Source of the DNA: an uncultured Pseudoxanthomonas sp.
GTDB lineage: Bacteria > Pseudomonadota > Gammaproteobacteria > Xanthomonadales > Xanthomonadaceae
Assembly (NCBI GenBank): GCA_946479745.1
Contig: CAMLGZ010000036.1
Span: 1-16,672, forward strand
Direction: 5' to 3'
DNA length: 16,672 nt
The notes under the pieces were generated by a model, which was not told the DNA's origin, did not search any database, and saw only the letters and a program-made list of their open reading frames with translations. Shown here one piece after another: positions 1 through 5,832 of this stretch. Both the position numbers and the translations under genes were made by a program. Positions within the stretch are counted from its first letter, which is position 1, and every line of letters begins with the position of its first letter.

Positions 1-2
1 GT

Positions 3-320
3 TCTAAAAAGTACACGACTCAAGAGTTGACCGATGCAGGTCGCTGCACCGCGCGCGAGGTTGCCCCTGGCCTTTGGTACGCGAAGGGAGTTACGGATAT
101 TCCGGCTATGAGAGCCAGCGCCATGCTGCCGCTTCGATATGAAGCGTTGCTCGTTGTTTTTGACGATCCTAGAGAGCCAGCGGTGCGATCTTTCGGTGAA
201 CAACTATTGCCATGCAGCTTTCGTGTCAACGACGTTGATAGCACGTTAAGCATTGCGCATCGCAGTCTTTGCGGCGAGGCACTCAATCTAACCGGCTTCA
301 AACAAAAGCATGGCATCTGA
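3..320 (+). CDS. Hypothetical integron cassette protein (5' end outside window)
   Basis: The reading frame is open from the left edge to the TGA at 318-320, so the true start probably lies outside the window. A TTG at 27 is the only early in-window start and has no convincing ribosome binding site. The visible 105 residues have no signal peptide or membrane segment and match no family I recognise. A central stretch (LPLRYEALLVVFDDPREP) looks like a strand followed by a charged loop, suggesting a soluble globular protein. The stop codon sits inside the left core of the attC site that follows, which is the usual compact arrangement of an integron cassette and supports this frame over the shadows in other frames. 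Function unknown. Confidence 0.6.
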   Translation, partial: SKKYTTQELTDAGRCTAREVAPGLWYAKGVTDIPAMRASAMLPLRYEALLVVFDDPREPAVRSFGEQLLPCSFRVNDVDSTLSIAHRSLCGEALNLTGFKQKHGI

Positions 321-380
321 CAATTCATTCAAACCGACGCCGCTTTGCGGTAGGCTTTCGACCTGACTCAGGCATTAGAC
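315..380 (+). other. attC site 1 (integron recombination site)
   Basis: The left core resembles RYYYAAC (ATCTGAC) and is followed by AATTCATTCAAACCGACGCC. The right side has GGTAGGCTTTCGACC, TGACTCAGGC and then ATTAGAC. The two halves are imperfectly complementary around the CGCTTTGCG centre, as expected of a folded attC. The first base of the right core is A instead of the canonical G (ATTAGAC versus GTTAGAC). It shares the AATTCATTCAA and TCAGGC blocks with the sites near 1107, 3142 and 3471. Confidence 0.85.
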
Positions 381-419
381 TGCTTCCGCACAATCATTCA
401 ATCTGCAGAGAAATACCCA

Positions 420-1103
420 ATGCGATGCCTCCTAGCGATTCTTGGCGTTGTTGTTCTCACCCTGTTGGCGCCCCAGAGTTTCGCGCAACAGGCTCCCGGC
501 CAGTTTGCCCGCATGGTTGTCCTGAAACCAAAGCCTGGACAAGCATCCGAATTCGCTGACGGGTACGAGCGTCATCTCGCTTGGCACAAGAACAACAAAG
601 ATCCATGGAACTGGTACGGCTGGACATTCATCCTGGGAGAGCGGGTTGGTCAATTCATGGACGGAACTTTTGGTCACGCAGTCACCAACTTCGATCAGGC
701 GGTCAAGCCAAGCGAAGATTCGGCGGACAACAATGTAAATGTGGCGCCTTATGCCGACTTTGTCAGTCACGGCATATATGAGCGATTGGAAGCCGCCAGC
801 ACAGGAACGTTGCTGCCTGACGCCTCCCCGTTTCTGGCGCTCACCACATACACCGTTACTCCCGGCCTGGAGTCGTCGTTTGAGTCCGCTATTACCAACT
901 TGGCAAAACGTTCCGCGGACCAGCGCATGTCGTGGTACAAGCTGCGTATTGGCGGACAACTATCGCAATACGTGCTGATGCGCCCGGTTCAAACATTCTC
1001 GGGAGGAGGCTCGCTCGCTGAGATTGAGCTACCTGCCGGCCTGGTACAACGCGCCCAAAGCGAGCTTCTCAGATATCAGCCAACACTCGGTTATGCGCCC
1101 TAA
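420..1103 (+). CDS. Exported hypothetical protein in integron cassette
   Basis: The 227-residue product begins with a clear Sec signal peptide (hydrophobic 4-17, likely cleavage after SFA near residue 22), so it is probably periplasmic. The mature part contains two similar-looking halves: one starts QFARMVVLKPKPGQASEFADGY, abbreviated here as a strand plus helix near residues 28-50, and the second starts FLALTTYTVTPGLESSFES near residues 138-156. Two such halves are typical of a ferredoxin-like dimeric alpha/beta-barrel fold (ABM/NIPSNAP-like), but this is inference from pattern only. No catalytic motif is visible. The ATG lies 40 bp after attC 1 and has only a weak purine-rich upstream sequence (GCAGAG). 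The stop at 1101-1103 precedes attC 2 directly. Function unknown; confident only that it is an expressed-looking cassette gene. Confidence 0.8.
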   Translation: MRCLLAILGVVVLTLLAPQSFAQQAPGQFARMVVLKPKPGQASEFADGYERHLAWHKNNKDPWNWYGWTFILGERVGQFMDGTFGHAVTNFDQAVKPSEDSADNNVNVAPYADFVSHGIYERLEAASTGTLLPDASPFLALTTYTVTPGLESSFESAITNLAKRSADQRMSWYKLRIGGQLSQYVLMRPVQTFSGGGSLAEIELPAGLVQRAQSELLRYQPTLGYAP

Positions 1104-1106
1104 ACG

Positions 1107-1166
1107 GCCTGACAATTGATTCAGGCCGAAGCCGCTTCGCGGCCCGGCATAGTTCAGGCGTTAGTG
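1107..1166 (+). other. attC site 2
   Basis: A 60-bp site running from GCCTGACAATTGATTCAGGC through the complementary centre GCCGCTTCGCGGC to AGTTCAGGC and the right core GTTAGTG. The core GTT at 1160 is intact although the last bases deviate from GTTRRRY. It begins 3 bp after the stop codon of the preceding gene. Same sequence family as attC 1, 6 and 7. Confidence 0.88.
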
Positions 1167-1221
1167 TTGGGTGCGTCTGACGGGTTACCGATTCCACTAT
1201 CCTCGCTGGAGGAGAAGACTG

Positions 1222-1617
1222 ATGAAAGTGCTGGATTCCGGACCTTTTTTTCACGGCACGAAAGCCGACTTGCGGGTTGGCGACTTGCTTACGGCCGGCT
1301 TCGGATCGAACTACAGAGATAGTGTGGTCATGAACCATATTTATTTCACTGCGTTGCCAAAAGGTGCTGGGCTTGCCGCGGAAATCGCAAAAGGGGATGG
1401 CCATCCTCGGGTCTATATCGTTGAGCCAACAGGAGAATTCGAAAACGATCCGAACGTCACGGACAAGAAATTTCCCGGCAATCCAACGCGCTCATATAGA
1501 AGCCAGTTGCCTTTGAAAATCATCGGTGAACTCAAGAGCTGGGAGCTCTACGACCGGGCATTCGTCCGGCAACTCAGGAGCAGTGTGGAAACAGGCACGG
1601 GTGAAATAATCAATTAG
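1222..1617 (+). CDS. Arr-like NAD+-rifamycin ADP-ribosyltransferase, cassette-borne
   Basis: The 131-residue protein belongs to the Arr family, which transfers ADP-ribose from NAD+ to the C23 hydroxyl of rifamycins. It contains the FFHGTKADL block near the N terminus (His11), VYIVEPTG (65-71), NDPN (Asp76) and KFPGNPTRSYRS (83-93). The His11-Tyr41-Asp76 spacing of 30 and 35 residues equals that of the His19-Tyr49-Asp84 triad of the Mycobacterium smegmatis enzyme as I recall it. The WGAELA helix that is conserved in most Arr proteins is replaced by GLAAEIA, and the C-terminal region is divergent, so substrate range may differ. The start is set by a strong GGAGGAG at 1208-1214, 7 bp from the ATG; an upstream in-frame extension runs back to 1171 without such support. 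It lies between attC 2 and attC 3. Rifamycin inactivation is inferred from homology only. Confidence 0.85.
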   Translation: MKVLDSGPFFHGTKADLRVGDLLTAGFGSNYRDSVVMNHIYFTALPKGAGLAAEIAKGDGHPRVYIVEPTGEFENDPNVTDKKFPGNPTRSYRSQLPLKIIGELKSWELYDRAFVRQLRSSVETGTGEIIN

Positions 1618-1618
1618 A

Positions 1619-1718
1619 GGGTCACATACGTGTCGTTTGGTTGCTGCGTCGGGAAAGCCCGTAAGATCGTAGCTTCGCCGCCGTCGCAAAGTGGTGCGGC
1701 CTGGTTTGGGCGTTAGAC
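1619..1718 (+). other. attC site 3, atypical body
   Basis: The right core GTTAGAC at 1712-1718 fits GTTRRRY perfectly and is preceded by GGCCTGGTTTGGGC. The rest does not share the AATTCATTCAAG block of the other sites, and I cannot place a good complementary left core, so the left boundary (just after the arr-like stop) is approximate. It is read as an attC because it lies in the right position between two cassette genes and ends in a perfect core, 16 bp before the next start codon. Confidence 0.6.
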
Positions 1719-1733
1719 ATATAAGGAGGCATC

Positions 1734-2171
1734 ATGACGGTCAAGCGTATGGACAACGTCGGCATCGTAGTAGAAGACCTCGATGCCGCCATCGAGTTCT
1801 TCACCGAACTTGGCCTGGAACTCGAGGGGCGCGCCCCTATCGAAGGAGACTGGGCAGGTGGGGTCACTGGATTGCGCGACATGCGCGTCGAGATTGCCAT
1901 GCTGCGTACGCCGGACGGTCACAGCCGGCTCGAGATATCCCGCTTCCTCGCGCCGCTCGTGGTCGCCGATCACCGCAACGCTCCGGTGAACGCTTTCGGG
2001 TACCTGCGCGTCATGTTCACTGTGGAAGACATCGACGACACGCTCGCCAGGCTCCGAAAACGCGGCGCGCAACTGGTCGGCGAAGTGGTCCAGTACGAAG
2101 ACACGTATCGGCTGTGCTACATCCGGGGCCCGGAAGGAATTCTTATCGGACTTGCCCAAGAACTCGGGTAG
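1734..2171 (+). CDS. VOC-fold (glyoxalase/bleomycin resistance-like) protein, cassette-borne
   Basis: The 145-residue product has the paired beta-alpha-beta-beta-beta layout of the vicinal oxygen chelate superfamily: an N-terminal unit (MDNVGIVVEDLDAAIEFF, residues 6-23, to SRLEISRF at 64-71) and a second unit (LRVMFTVEDID at 91-101 to PEGILIGLAQEL at 133-144). The superfamily normally binds a metal through His/Glu residues at the start and end of these units. Here the first position is Asn8 in place of His, the third is Arg92 in place of His and the fourth is Gly139 in place of Glu; only Glu67 remains. It is thus probably not a metal-dependent enzyme and may bind or sequester a small molecule, but this is inference. 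A strong AAGGAGG at 1723-1729 lies 4 bp before the ATG. Cassette of the integron array between attC 3 and attC 4. Confidence 0.88.
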   Translation: MTVKRMDNVGIVVEDLDAAIEFFTELGLELEGRAPIEGDWAGGVTGLRDMRVEIAMLRTPDGHSRLEISRFLAPLVVADHRNAPVNAFGYLRVMFTVEDIDDTLARLRKRGAQLVGEVVQYEDTYRLCYIRGPEGILIGLAQELG

Positions 2172-2268
2172 CAGGCTTCCAGGTGCGCACATGTGGCGCA
2201 GAACCGACAGGGGTTTGTACACGCGATGGCTGGTTTCCTTCGCGCTCGGATTAATTCCAGCGTTAGGC
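2172..2268 (+). other. attC site 4, atypical body
   Basis: The right core GTTAGGC at 2262-2268 matches GTTRRRY perfectly. The ~95 bp from the VOC stop to this core contain no gene and do not share the common AATTCATTCAAG block. The left core cannot be identified with confidence, so the left boundary is approximate. As for attC 3, position between two cassette genes is part of the evidence. Confidence 0.58.
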
Positions 2269-2288
2269 CTTGAAAAAAGGAGTGCAAC

Positions 2289-2582
2289 GTGAAGAATCTG
2301 CTGGTACTCGTCATCGTGTGCGCAATCGCCTGGTTCGGCTATGGCAAATACAAATCCATGAGCGCTCCAGCGGCCGTCCCCGATCCGGCATCCGCCGCCT
2401 CCTATTCTCCTGCACCAAATGCTTCTACCTCATCCCCAGCGCAGTTCAGCTGCGATGGGCGAACGCATTGCTCGCAGATGCACTCTTGCGCGGAGGCTAC
2501 CTACTTCATTCGGAACTGTCCAAACACCAAGATGGACGGTGACGAAGACGGTGTGCCCTGCGAGCAGCAGTGGTGCAACTGA
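2289..2582 (+). CDS. Exported Excalibur-domain protein, cassette-borne
   Basis: The 97-residue product starts with an uncleaved-looking signal anchor (hydrophobic residues 3-16), followed by a Ser/Ala/Pro-rich linker (25-51) and a cysteine-rich C-terminal domain. That domain reads CSQMHSCAEATYFI ... CPNTKMDGDEDGVPCE and is the Excalibur domain: DxDxDG (Asp83, Asp85, Asp87) forms a calcium-binding loop resembling an EF-hand, and Cys61, 67, 77, 91 and 96 are available for disulfides. It would therefore sit in the periplasm, tethered to the inner membrane. Start is GTG at 2289, set by AAGGAG at 2277-2282, 6 bp upstream. The role of Excalibur proteins is poorly known. The gene lies between attC 4 and attC 5. 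Confidence 0.85.
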   Translation: MKNLLVLVIVCAIAWFGYGKYKSMSAPAAVPDPASAASYSPAPNASTSSPAQFSCDGRTHCSQMHSCAEATYFIRNCPNTKMDGDEDGVPCEQQWCN

Positions 2583-2590
2583 CTGGCGCA

Positions 2591-2703
2591 AGACCCGGTA
2601 TTCATTCAAGCCGAGCGCGCAGCAGGCCGCCGCTTAAGCTTAGCTCTTCGGCTATATTCGCTCCCAGTCGCCCTGCTGCAGGTCGGCATGATTCAGGCGC
2701 CGC
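2591..2703 (+). other. attC site 5 (long, degenerate cores)
   Basis: The left arm TATTCATTCAAGCCGAGCGC plus CAGCAGG is complementary to the right arm CCTGCTG, TCGGC, ATGATTCAGGCG, giving a roughly 110-bp folded site. The central 2630-2670 stretch is AT-richer. The expected left core CCTAACAAT is replaced by ACCCGGTAT and the right core GTTRRRY by GCCGCCC, so both recombination cores look damaged. It is otherwise the same family as attC 1, 2, 6 and 7. Confidence 0.7.
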
Positions 2704-2706
2704 CCC

Positions 2707-3147
2707 ATGCGTCTCTGGTCGTTACACCCAAAGTATCTCGATCCACAGGGTCTGGTCGCCTTGTGGCGCGAGGCTCTGCTGGCCAAGGCTGTCCTTCGTG
2801 GCGAGACTCGCGGCTATACCCATCATCCTCAGCTGGAGCGGTTCAAGGCCCACGCTCATTCGCGCCTGGCCATCAACTCGTATCTGGCGTCGGTCCATGA
2901 CGAGGCCACCAGGCGTGGCTATTCCTTCGACCGGTCCAAGGTCGGGCCCGTTCGGACCATCCAAGCCATCCCGGTCAGTTCAGGTCAACTCGCGTTTGAG
3001 TGGAATCATTTGCAGCATAAGCTGGCAGAACGCAGCCCGGCCGTGCTTGCCCAATGGAGCAATGTGGCTGCGCCGGCGTGCCATCCGCTGTTTCGCCGAC
3101 GACCTGGATCGGTGGCGTCATGGGAGCGGGTGTCTGATGGCGCCTAA
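2707..3147 (+). CDS. Pyrimidine dimer DNA glycosylase / endonuclease V-like, cassette-borne
   Basis: The 146-residue product matches the bacterial family annotated as pyrimidine dimer DNA glycosylase (Pyr_excise, the T4 endonuclease V group). The recognisable N-terminal block is MRLWSLHPKYLD with QGLVALWREALLA and AVLRGETRGYTHHPQLERF, and the C-terminal block is LAFEWNHLQHKL and HPLFRRRPG. Proteins of this group are proposed to excise UV-induced pyrimidine dimers and nick at the abasic site. The start ATG lies immediately after attC 5 with no ribosome binding site; a purine run is absent, so translation may depend on read-in. The stop TAA (3145-3147) is inside the left core of attC 6. Family assignment is good; biochemical activity of this subfamily is inference. 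Confidence 0.82.
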   Translation: MRLWSLHPKYLDPQGLVALWREALLAKAVLRGETRGYTHHPQLERFKAHAHSRLAINSYLASVHDEATRRGYSFDRSKVGPVRTIQAIPVSSGQLAFEWNHLQHKLAERSPAVLAQWSNVAAPACHPLFRRRPGSVASWERVSDGA

Positions 3148-3200
3148 CAATTCATTCAAGCCAACCTACTTCGCGGGTCGGCTTGGTTCAGGGATTAAGC
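3142..3200 (+). other. attC site 6
   Basis: A 59-bp site with the left core GCCTAAC followed by AATTCATTCAAGCC, a hairpin centre around ACTTCGCGGGT, GGCTTGGTTCAGG and the right core ATTAAGC. The left core is canonical; the right core begins with A instead of G. It contains the stop codon of the preceding glycosylase gene. Confidence 0.9.
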
Positions 3201-3203
3201 GCT

Positions 3204-3476
3204 ATGTGGCAACGCGATCAACTTAGACAAACGATCATCAGCACCGGCTGCGTCGGGGCAGTGTTCGGGTTTTTGCCGGTCCTTGGGCTAATAGTGTTCC
3301 GCTCGGAATATGGCCGTGTCGCAACCCACTCCCGGCCACTCATAACCCAGGCATTTGATCTCGGCTTTCTGTTCATCGGCAGCGTTCTGTTCTGTATCGT
3401 TTTCTTTGGTCTGCTACCAATGGCTTTTCAGTACGGTTTTATATGGGTGGTACGTCGCTGGACCGGGCGATCCTGA
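3204..3476 (+). CDS. Small two-helix membrane protein, cassette-borne
   Basis: The 90-residue product has two predicted transmembrane helices (roughly residues 11-31 and 48-78, the second long and aromatic-rich) separated by a short polar loop (SEYGRVATHSRP). The C terminus is basic (VVRRWTGRS). I do not recognise a family. The ATG at 3204 is 4 bp after the attC 6 core and follows a weak AGGGA at 3190-3194; an upstream TTG at 3183 lies inside attC and is unlikely. The TGA is within the left core of attC 7, supporting this frame as a real cassette gene. Small membrane proteins are frequent in cassette arrays, but nothing here indicates function. Confidence 0.7.
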   Translation: MWQRDQLRQTIISTGCVGAVFGFLPVLGLIVFRSEYGRVATHSRPLITQAFDLGFLFIGSVLFCIVFFGLLPMAFQYGFIWVVRRWTGRS

Positions 3477-3529
3477 CAATTCATTAAAGCCGAACCCGCC
3501 TCGCGGGTCGGCTGTGTCAGGCGCTGGAT
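3471..3529 (+). other. attC site 7 (terminal, degenerate right core)
   Basis: Left core TCCTGAC followed by AATTCATTAAAGCCGAACCC, a perfect complementary centre CCCGCCTCGCGGG, GTCGGCTGTGTCAGGC and right core GCTGGAT in place of GTTRRRY. The loss of the GTT triplet means recombination here is probably poor. No further attC follows, so this is read as the end of the array. Confidence 0.85.
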
Positions 3530-3559
3530 AGTCCCGGTCACAGCTGTACTCACTTTAGA

Positions 3560-3578
3560 TTTTTGGGCGGCCCAAAAA
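3560..3578. repeat. Inverted repeat downstream of the cassette array
   Basis: An 8-bp perfect stem, TTTTTGGG and CCCAAAAA, around a CGG loop. Because both arms carry A/T tracts it has the shape of a bidirectional intrinsic terminator. On the plus strand it is not followed by further T residues beyond the stem; on the minus strand the T run (TTTTT) is part of the stem. It sits 30 bp after the last attC. Confidence 0.55.
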
Positions 3579-3579
3579 A

Positions 3580-3609
3580 CAAAAAAAAGGGAGGCGCTGC
3601 GCGCCTCCC
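3580..3609 (-). terminator. Rho-independent terminator facing left
   Basis: A perfect 9-bp GC-rich stem, GGGAGGCGC (3589-3597) with GCGCCTCCC (3601-3609), around a TGC loop. Read on the minus strand it is followed by eight T residues, then G and six more T-rich bases, which is a strong intrinsic terminator. Read on the plus strand no T tract follows. It is thus oriented to stop minus-strand transcription arriving from the mocR side, or belonged to a lost minus-strand gene. Confidence 0.75.
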
Positions 3610-3708
3610 CACAACAAATTTATACAACACAGGGGGGCTTGCGGCAAGGCCCTGCGCCTAATGCAGTATCGCCGGCCTGCCGATCTGGCAGAAAACCGGA
3701 GCGCCGCG

Positions 3709-4110
3709 ATGACCGATTGCCAAACGTACTACCACGGCACAAAAATCGACCTGAAGGCGGGCGACCTGATCGAACCGGGCTATGCCTCCAACTACGGCAA
3801 AAGAAAGCAAGCGGCTTTCGTCTACCTGACCGCCACACTGGATGCGGCCGTCTGGGGAGCGGAGCTGGCCGTTGGCACGGGGCGTGGCAGGATCTACATC
3901 GTGGAACCGACAGGATCCATTGAAGATGATCCGAACCTGACGAACAAGAGATTTCCCGGAAACCCTACGAAGTCCTACCGTTCCCGGGATCCATTCCGCG
4001 TCGTAGGCGAGGTTGCGGATTGGGAAGGTCACTCACCCGACCGGCTCAAAGAAATGCGCGATCACCTCGAGAACCTCAAGCAACGAGGTGTCGAGGCAAT
4101 TGAAGAATGA
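3709..4110 (+). CDS. arr: Rifampin ADP-ribosyltransferase (Arr)
   Basis: The 133-residue product is a canonical Arr: YYHGTKIDLKAGDLI (7-21), FVYLTATLDAAVWGAELA (37-54), IYIVEPTGSIEDDPNLTNKR (62-81) and FPGNPTKSYRS (82-92). His9, Tyr39 and Asp74 keep the 30/35-residue spacing of the catalytic triad known for this family, and the WGAELA helix is intact. The enzyme ADP-ribosylates rifamycins using NAD+ in the cytoplasm; rifampin resistance is expected but not shown by the sequence. The start at 3709 is preferred over 3661 because GGAG at 3698-3701 lies 7 bp upstream; the longer form would be 149 residues. It lies outside the attC array, about 180 bp beyond the last attC, and has no attC of its own. 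It is a paralogue of the cassette gene at 1222. Confidence 0.93.
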   Translation: MTDCQTYYHGTKIDLKAGDLIEPGYASNYGKRKQAAFVYLTATLDAAVWGAELAVGTGRGRIYIVEPTGSIEDDPNLTNKRFPGNPTKSYRSRDPFRVVGEVADWEGHSPDRLKEMRDHLENLKQRGVEAIEE

Positions 4111-4183
4111 GGTCGGCAACGCACCCAAGGTCGGAAGTTTGTAGTTGCGTATTGATGCGGATTCCGGAAGGCTGATGAAGTGT

Positions 4184-4203
4184 CCGCTTCCGACCCGAAG
4201 CGG
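4184..4203. repeat. Inverted repeat between arr and mocR
   Basis: CCGCTTC (4184-4190) and GAAGCGG (4197-4203) form a 7-bp stem around CGACCC. It sits between the convergent 3' ends of arr and the mocR-type gene. No T tract follows in either direction, so a terminator role is only possible. The rest of the 4111-4242 stretch holds no gene I can support. Confidence 0.4.
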
Positions 4204-4242
4204 CCATGCGAGCGCCGTGCTGGTTCGCAGGTTTTCGAACGT

Positions 4243-5745
4243 TCAAGATGCGCGCTTACGGGCGGTGATATCCGCTAGGACCTTGGACAGCGTCCGCACG
4301 CCCCGGATGATGTCCGCTTCCGGAACGCCGCCGAACCCCAGGACCAGGCCAGGGTCGCCTGTGTTCGCAACGTAGCAGGTAGAGAGTGCGATCGCGCTGA
4401 TACCTCGAGTGAGCGCAAATCGCACGACGTCGACGTCGTCGATACCCGTCGGCAACCGCGCCGTCAGGTGCATGCCTGCGTCCGCGTTGACGATGGTCAA
4501 CACGTCGCCGAGATGTTTTTCGATTTCAGACACGAGCGTATCCCGACGGCTTTGGTAAATCGCACGCATACGGCGCAGGTGCCTCGAGAAATGCCCTTCG
4601 CAAAGAAAGTCCATCAACACCAGTTGATCGAGTGTCTGCGGAAACAGATCCATGGACAGGCGCTGCGCGATGAACTTTTCCACGAGCGGCGGCGGCACGA
4701 CCAAGTAACCCATGCGCAACGCAGGGAAAAGGACTTTGCTGAAGGTTCCCGTATAGATGACCTGGGCCGCGCCATTCATTCCCTGCAGCGCGCCGAGCGG
4801 TCGGCTTGAAAAACGGTAGTCGCTGTCGTAATCGTCTTCAATGATCCATGCTTGGTGACGCCGCGCCCAGCCAAGCAATTCCAAGCGTCGCGACACGTTC
4901 ATCGAAACACCCAGTGGATATTGATGCGATGGCGTCACGTAGACCGCACCCGCTGGACTTTTCGTGGGGCGCATCGATTGCACCATGAGTCCCTCACTGT
5001 CCACCGATACCGGTTGCAACGTCGCACCGGTCGCGGTCAGAGCCGACCTCGCTCCGGGGTAGCCAGGATCTTCAAAGTAGAGCGTATCCCCCGGTTTGAG
5101 CAGCACGCGCGCGCACAAATGCAGTGCCATCTGCGATCCGGAAACAATCAGGATTTGGTTGGCATCGCACGTCACTGCCCTCGAGGTGCGCAGATAATCG
5201 GCCACGGCGTGACGAAGCGGCAGGTGGCCCGCCGGATCGCCATAGGCCATCAGCTGGATCGGCATGCCTCGGGCATGACGCGTTACGAGTCGGGCCCATA
5301 TCTTTTGCGGAAAGCGATCGAGGGCTGGCAAGCTGACACGAAAGGCGCCGAGGTCCTTTTTTTGATCTTGCGCATCCCGCGAGCCAGAGGCGGGTGGGAC
5401 TGCAATACTGCATCTACGCGAGCTGCGCCGATACGCCGATCCCTCACCCAGTGCCGTTGTATCCCGCATGTCGTGTATCGACGACGCCACAAAGGTCCCC
5501 GAGCCCGCTCGTCCTTCAAGATATCCCTCATGCAGCAGTTGCTCGAACGCGGTCAGCACCGGCAGGCGTGAAATGCCCAACTCGCGGGCGAGCGCTCGCG
5601 TCGAGGGAATCCGCTGCCCCGGGCGCAGTCTTCCTTCGAGAATTGCTGTGCGGTATCCGTCGTAGATCTGTCGGTAAAGCGGACGCCCACCCGCCTCGAC
5701 GGTGACGAAGGGAATGACCGCCTCGCGTGCAGAATGCTTGCTCAA
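4243..5745 (-). CDS. MocR/PdxR-type transcriptional regulator with aminotransferase domain
   Basis: The 500-residue protein has a GntR-type winged helix at 20-86 (PLYRQIYDGYRTAILEG, then IPSTRALARELGISR as recognition region, then GYLEGRAGSGTFV) and a fold-type I aminotransferase-like domain at about 140-490. In the latter, EDDYDSDYRF (303-312) carries the PLP pyridine-contacting Asp and TGTFSKVLFPALRMGY (332-347) carries the PLP lysine, Lys337. MocR regulators sense pyridoxal phosphate or its adducts and control neighbouring genes. Start is a TTG at 5745; an in-frame stop lies 24 bp upstream and no ATG or GTG precedes the conserved domain, so this start is forced although the ribosome binding site is poor. 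The gene is divergent from the exported protein at 5833, the usual layout for a MocR regulator and its target. Confidence 0.92.
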   Translation of the reverse strand: MSKHSAREAVIPFVTVEAGGRPLYRQIYDGYRTAILEGRLRPGQRIPSTRALARELGISRLPVLTAFEQLLHEGYLEGRAGSGTFVASSIHDMRDTTALGEGSAYRRSSRRCSIAVPPASGSRDAQDQKKDLGAFRVSLPALDRFPQKIWARLVTRHARGMPIQLMAYGDPAGHLPLRHAVADYLRTSRAVTCDANQILIVSGSQMALHLCARVLLKPGDTLYFEDPGYPGARSALTATGATLQPVSVDSEGLMVQSMRPTKSPAGAVYVTPSHQYPLGVSMNVSRRLELLGWARRHQAWIIEDDYDSDYRFSSRPLGALQGMNGAAQVIYTGTFSKVLFPALRMGYLVVPPPLVEKFIAQRLSMDLFPQTLDQLVLMDFLCEGHFSRHLRRMRAIYQSRRDTLVSEIEKHLGDVLTIVNADAGMHLTARLPTGIDDVDVVRFALTRGISAIALSTCYVANTGDPGLVLGFGGVPEADIIRGVRTLSKVLADITARKRAS

Positions 5746-5789
5746 GTGGCTATCCGAAAAATGTGGCTAGTGGTCATTGTGTCATGACC
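5746..5789. promoter_or_regulatory. Candidate MocR operator region
   Basis: Between the divergent genes lie a direct repeat GTGGCTA at 5746-5752 and 5763-5769 (17 bp start to start) and an inverted repeat GGTCAT (5772-5777) with ATGACC (5784-5789). Direct repeats close to the start are typical binding sites for MocR proteins. No clear -35/-10 pair is visible. Assignment is by position and symmetry only. Confidence 0.4.
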
Positions 5790-5832
5790 GCATGGCCGGC
5801 ATCTTGGGCGCTACCGCCAGAGACGGCTTTAG

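Noticed and set aside
315..3529. Regularly spaced palindromic repeats as a possible CRISPR array
   Set aside because: The spacers are 300-800 bp and contain genes, and the repeats are imperfect inverted sites with attC cores.
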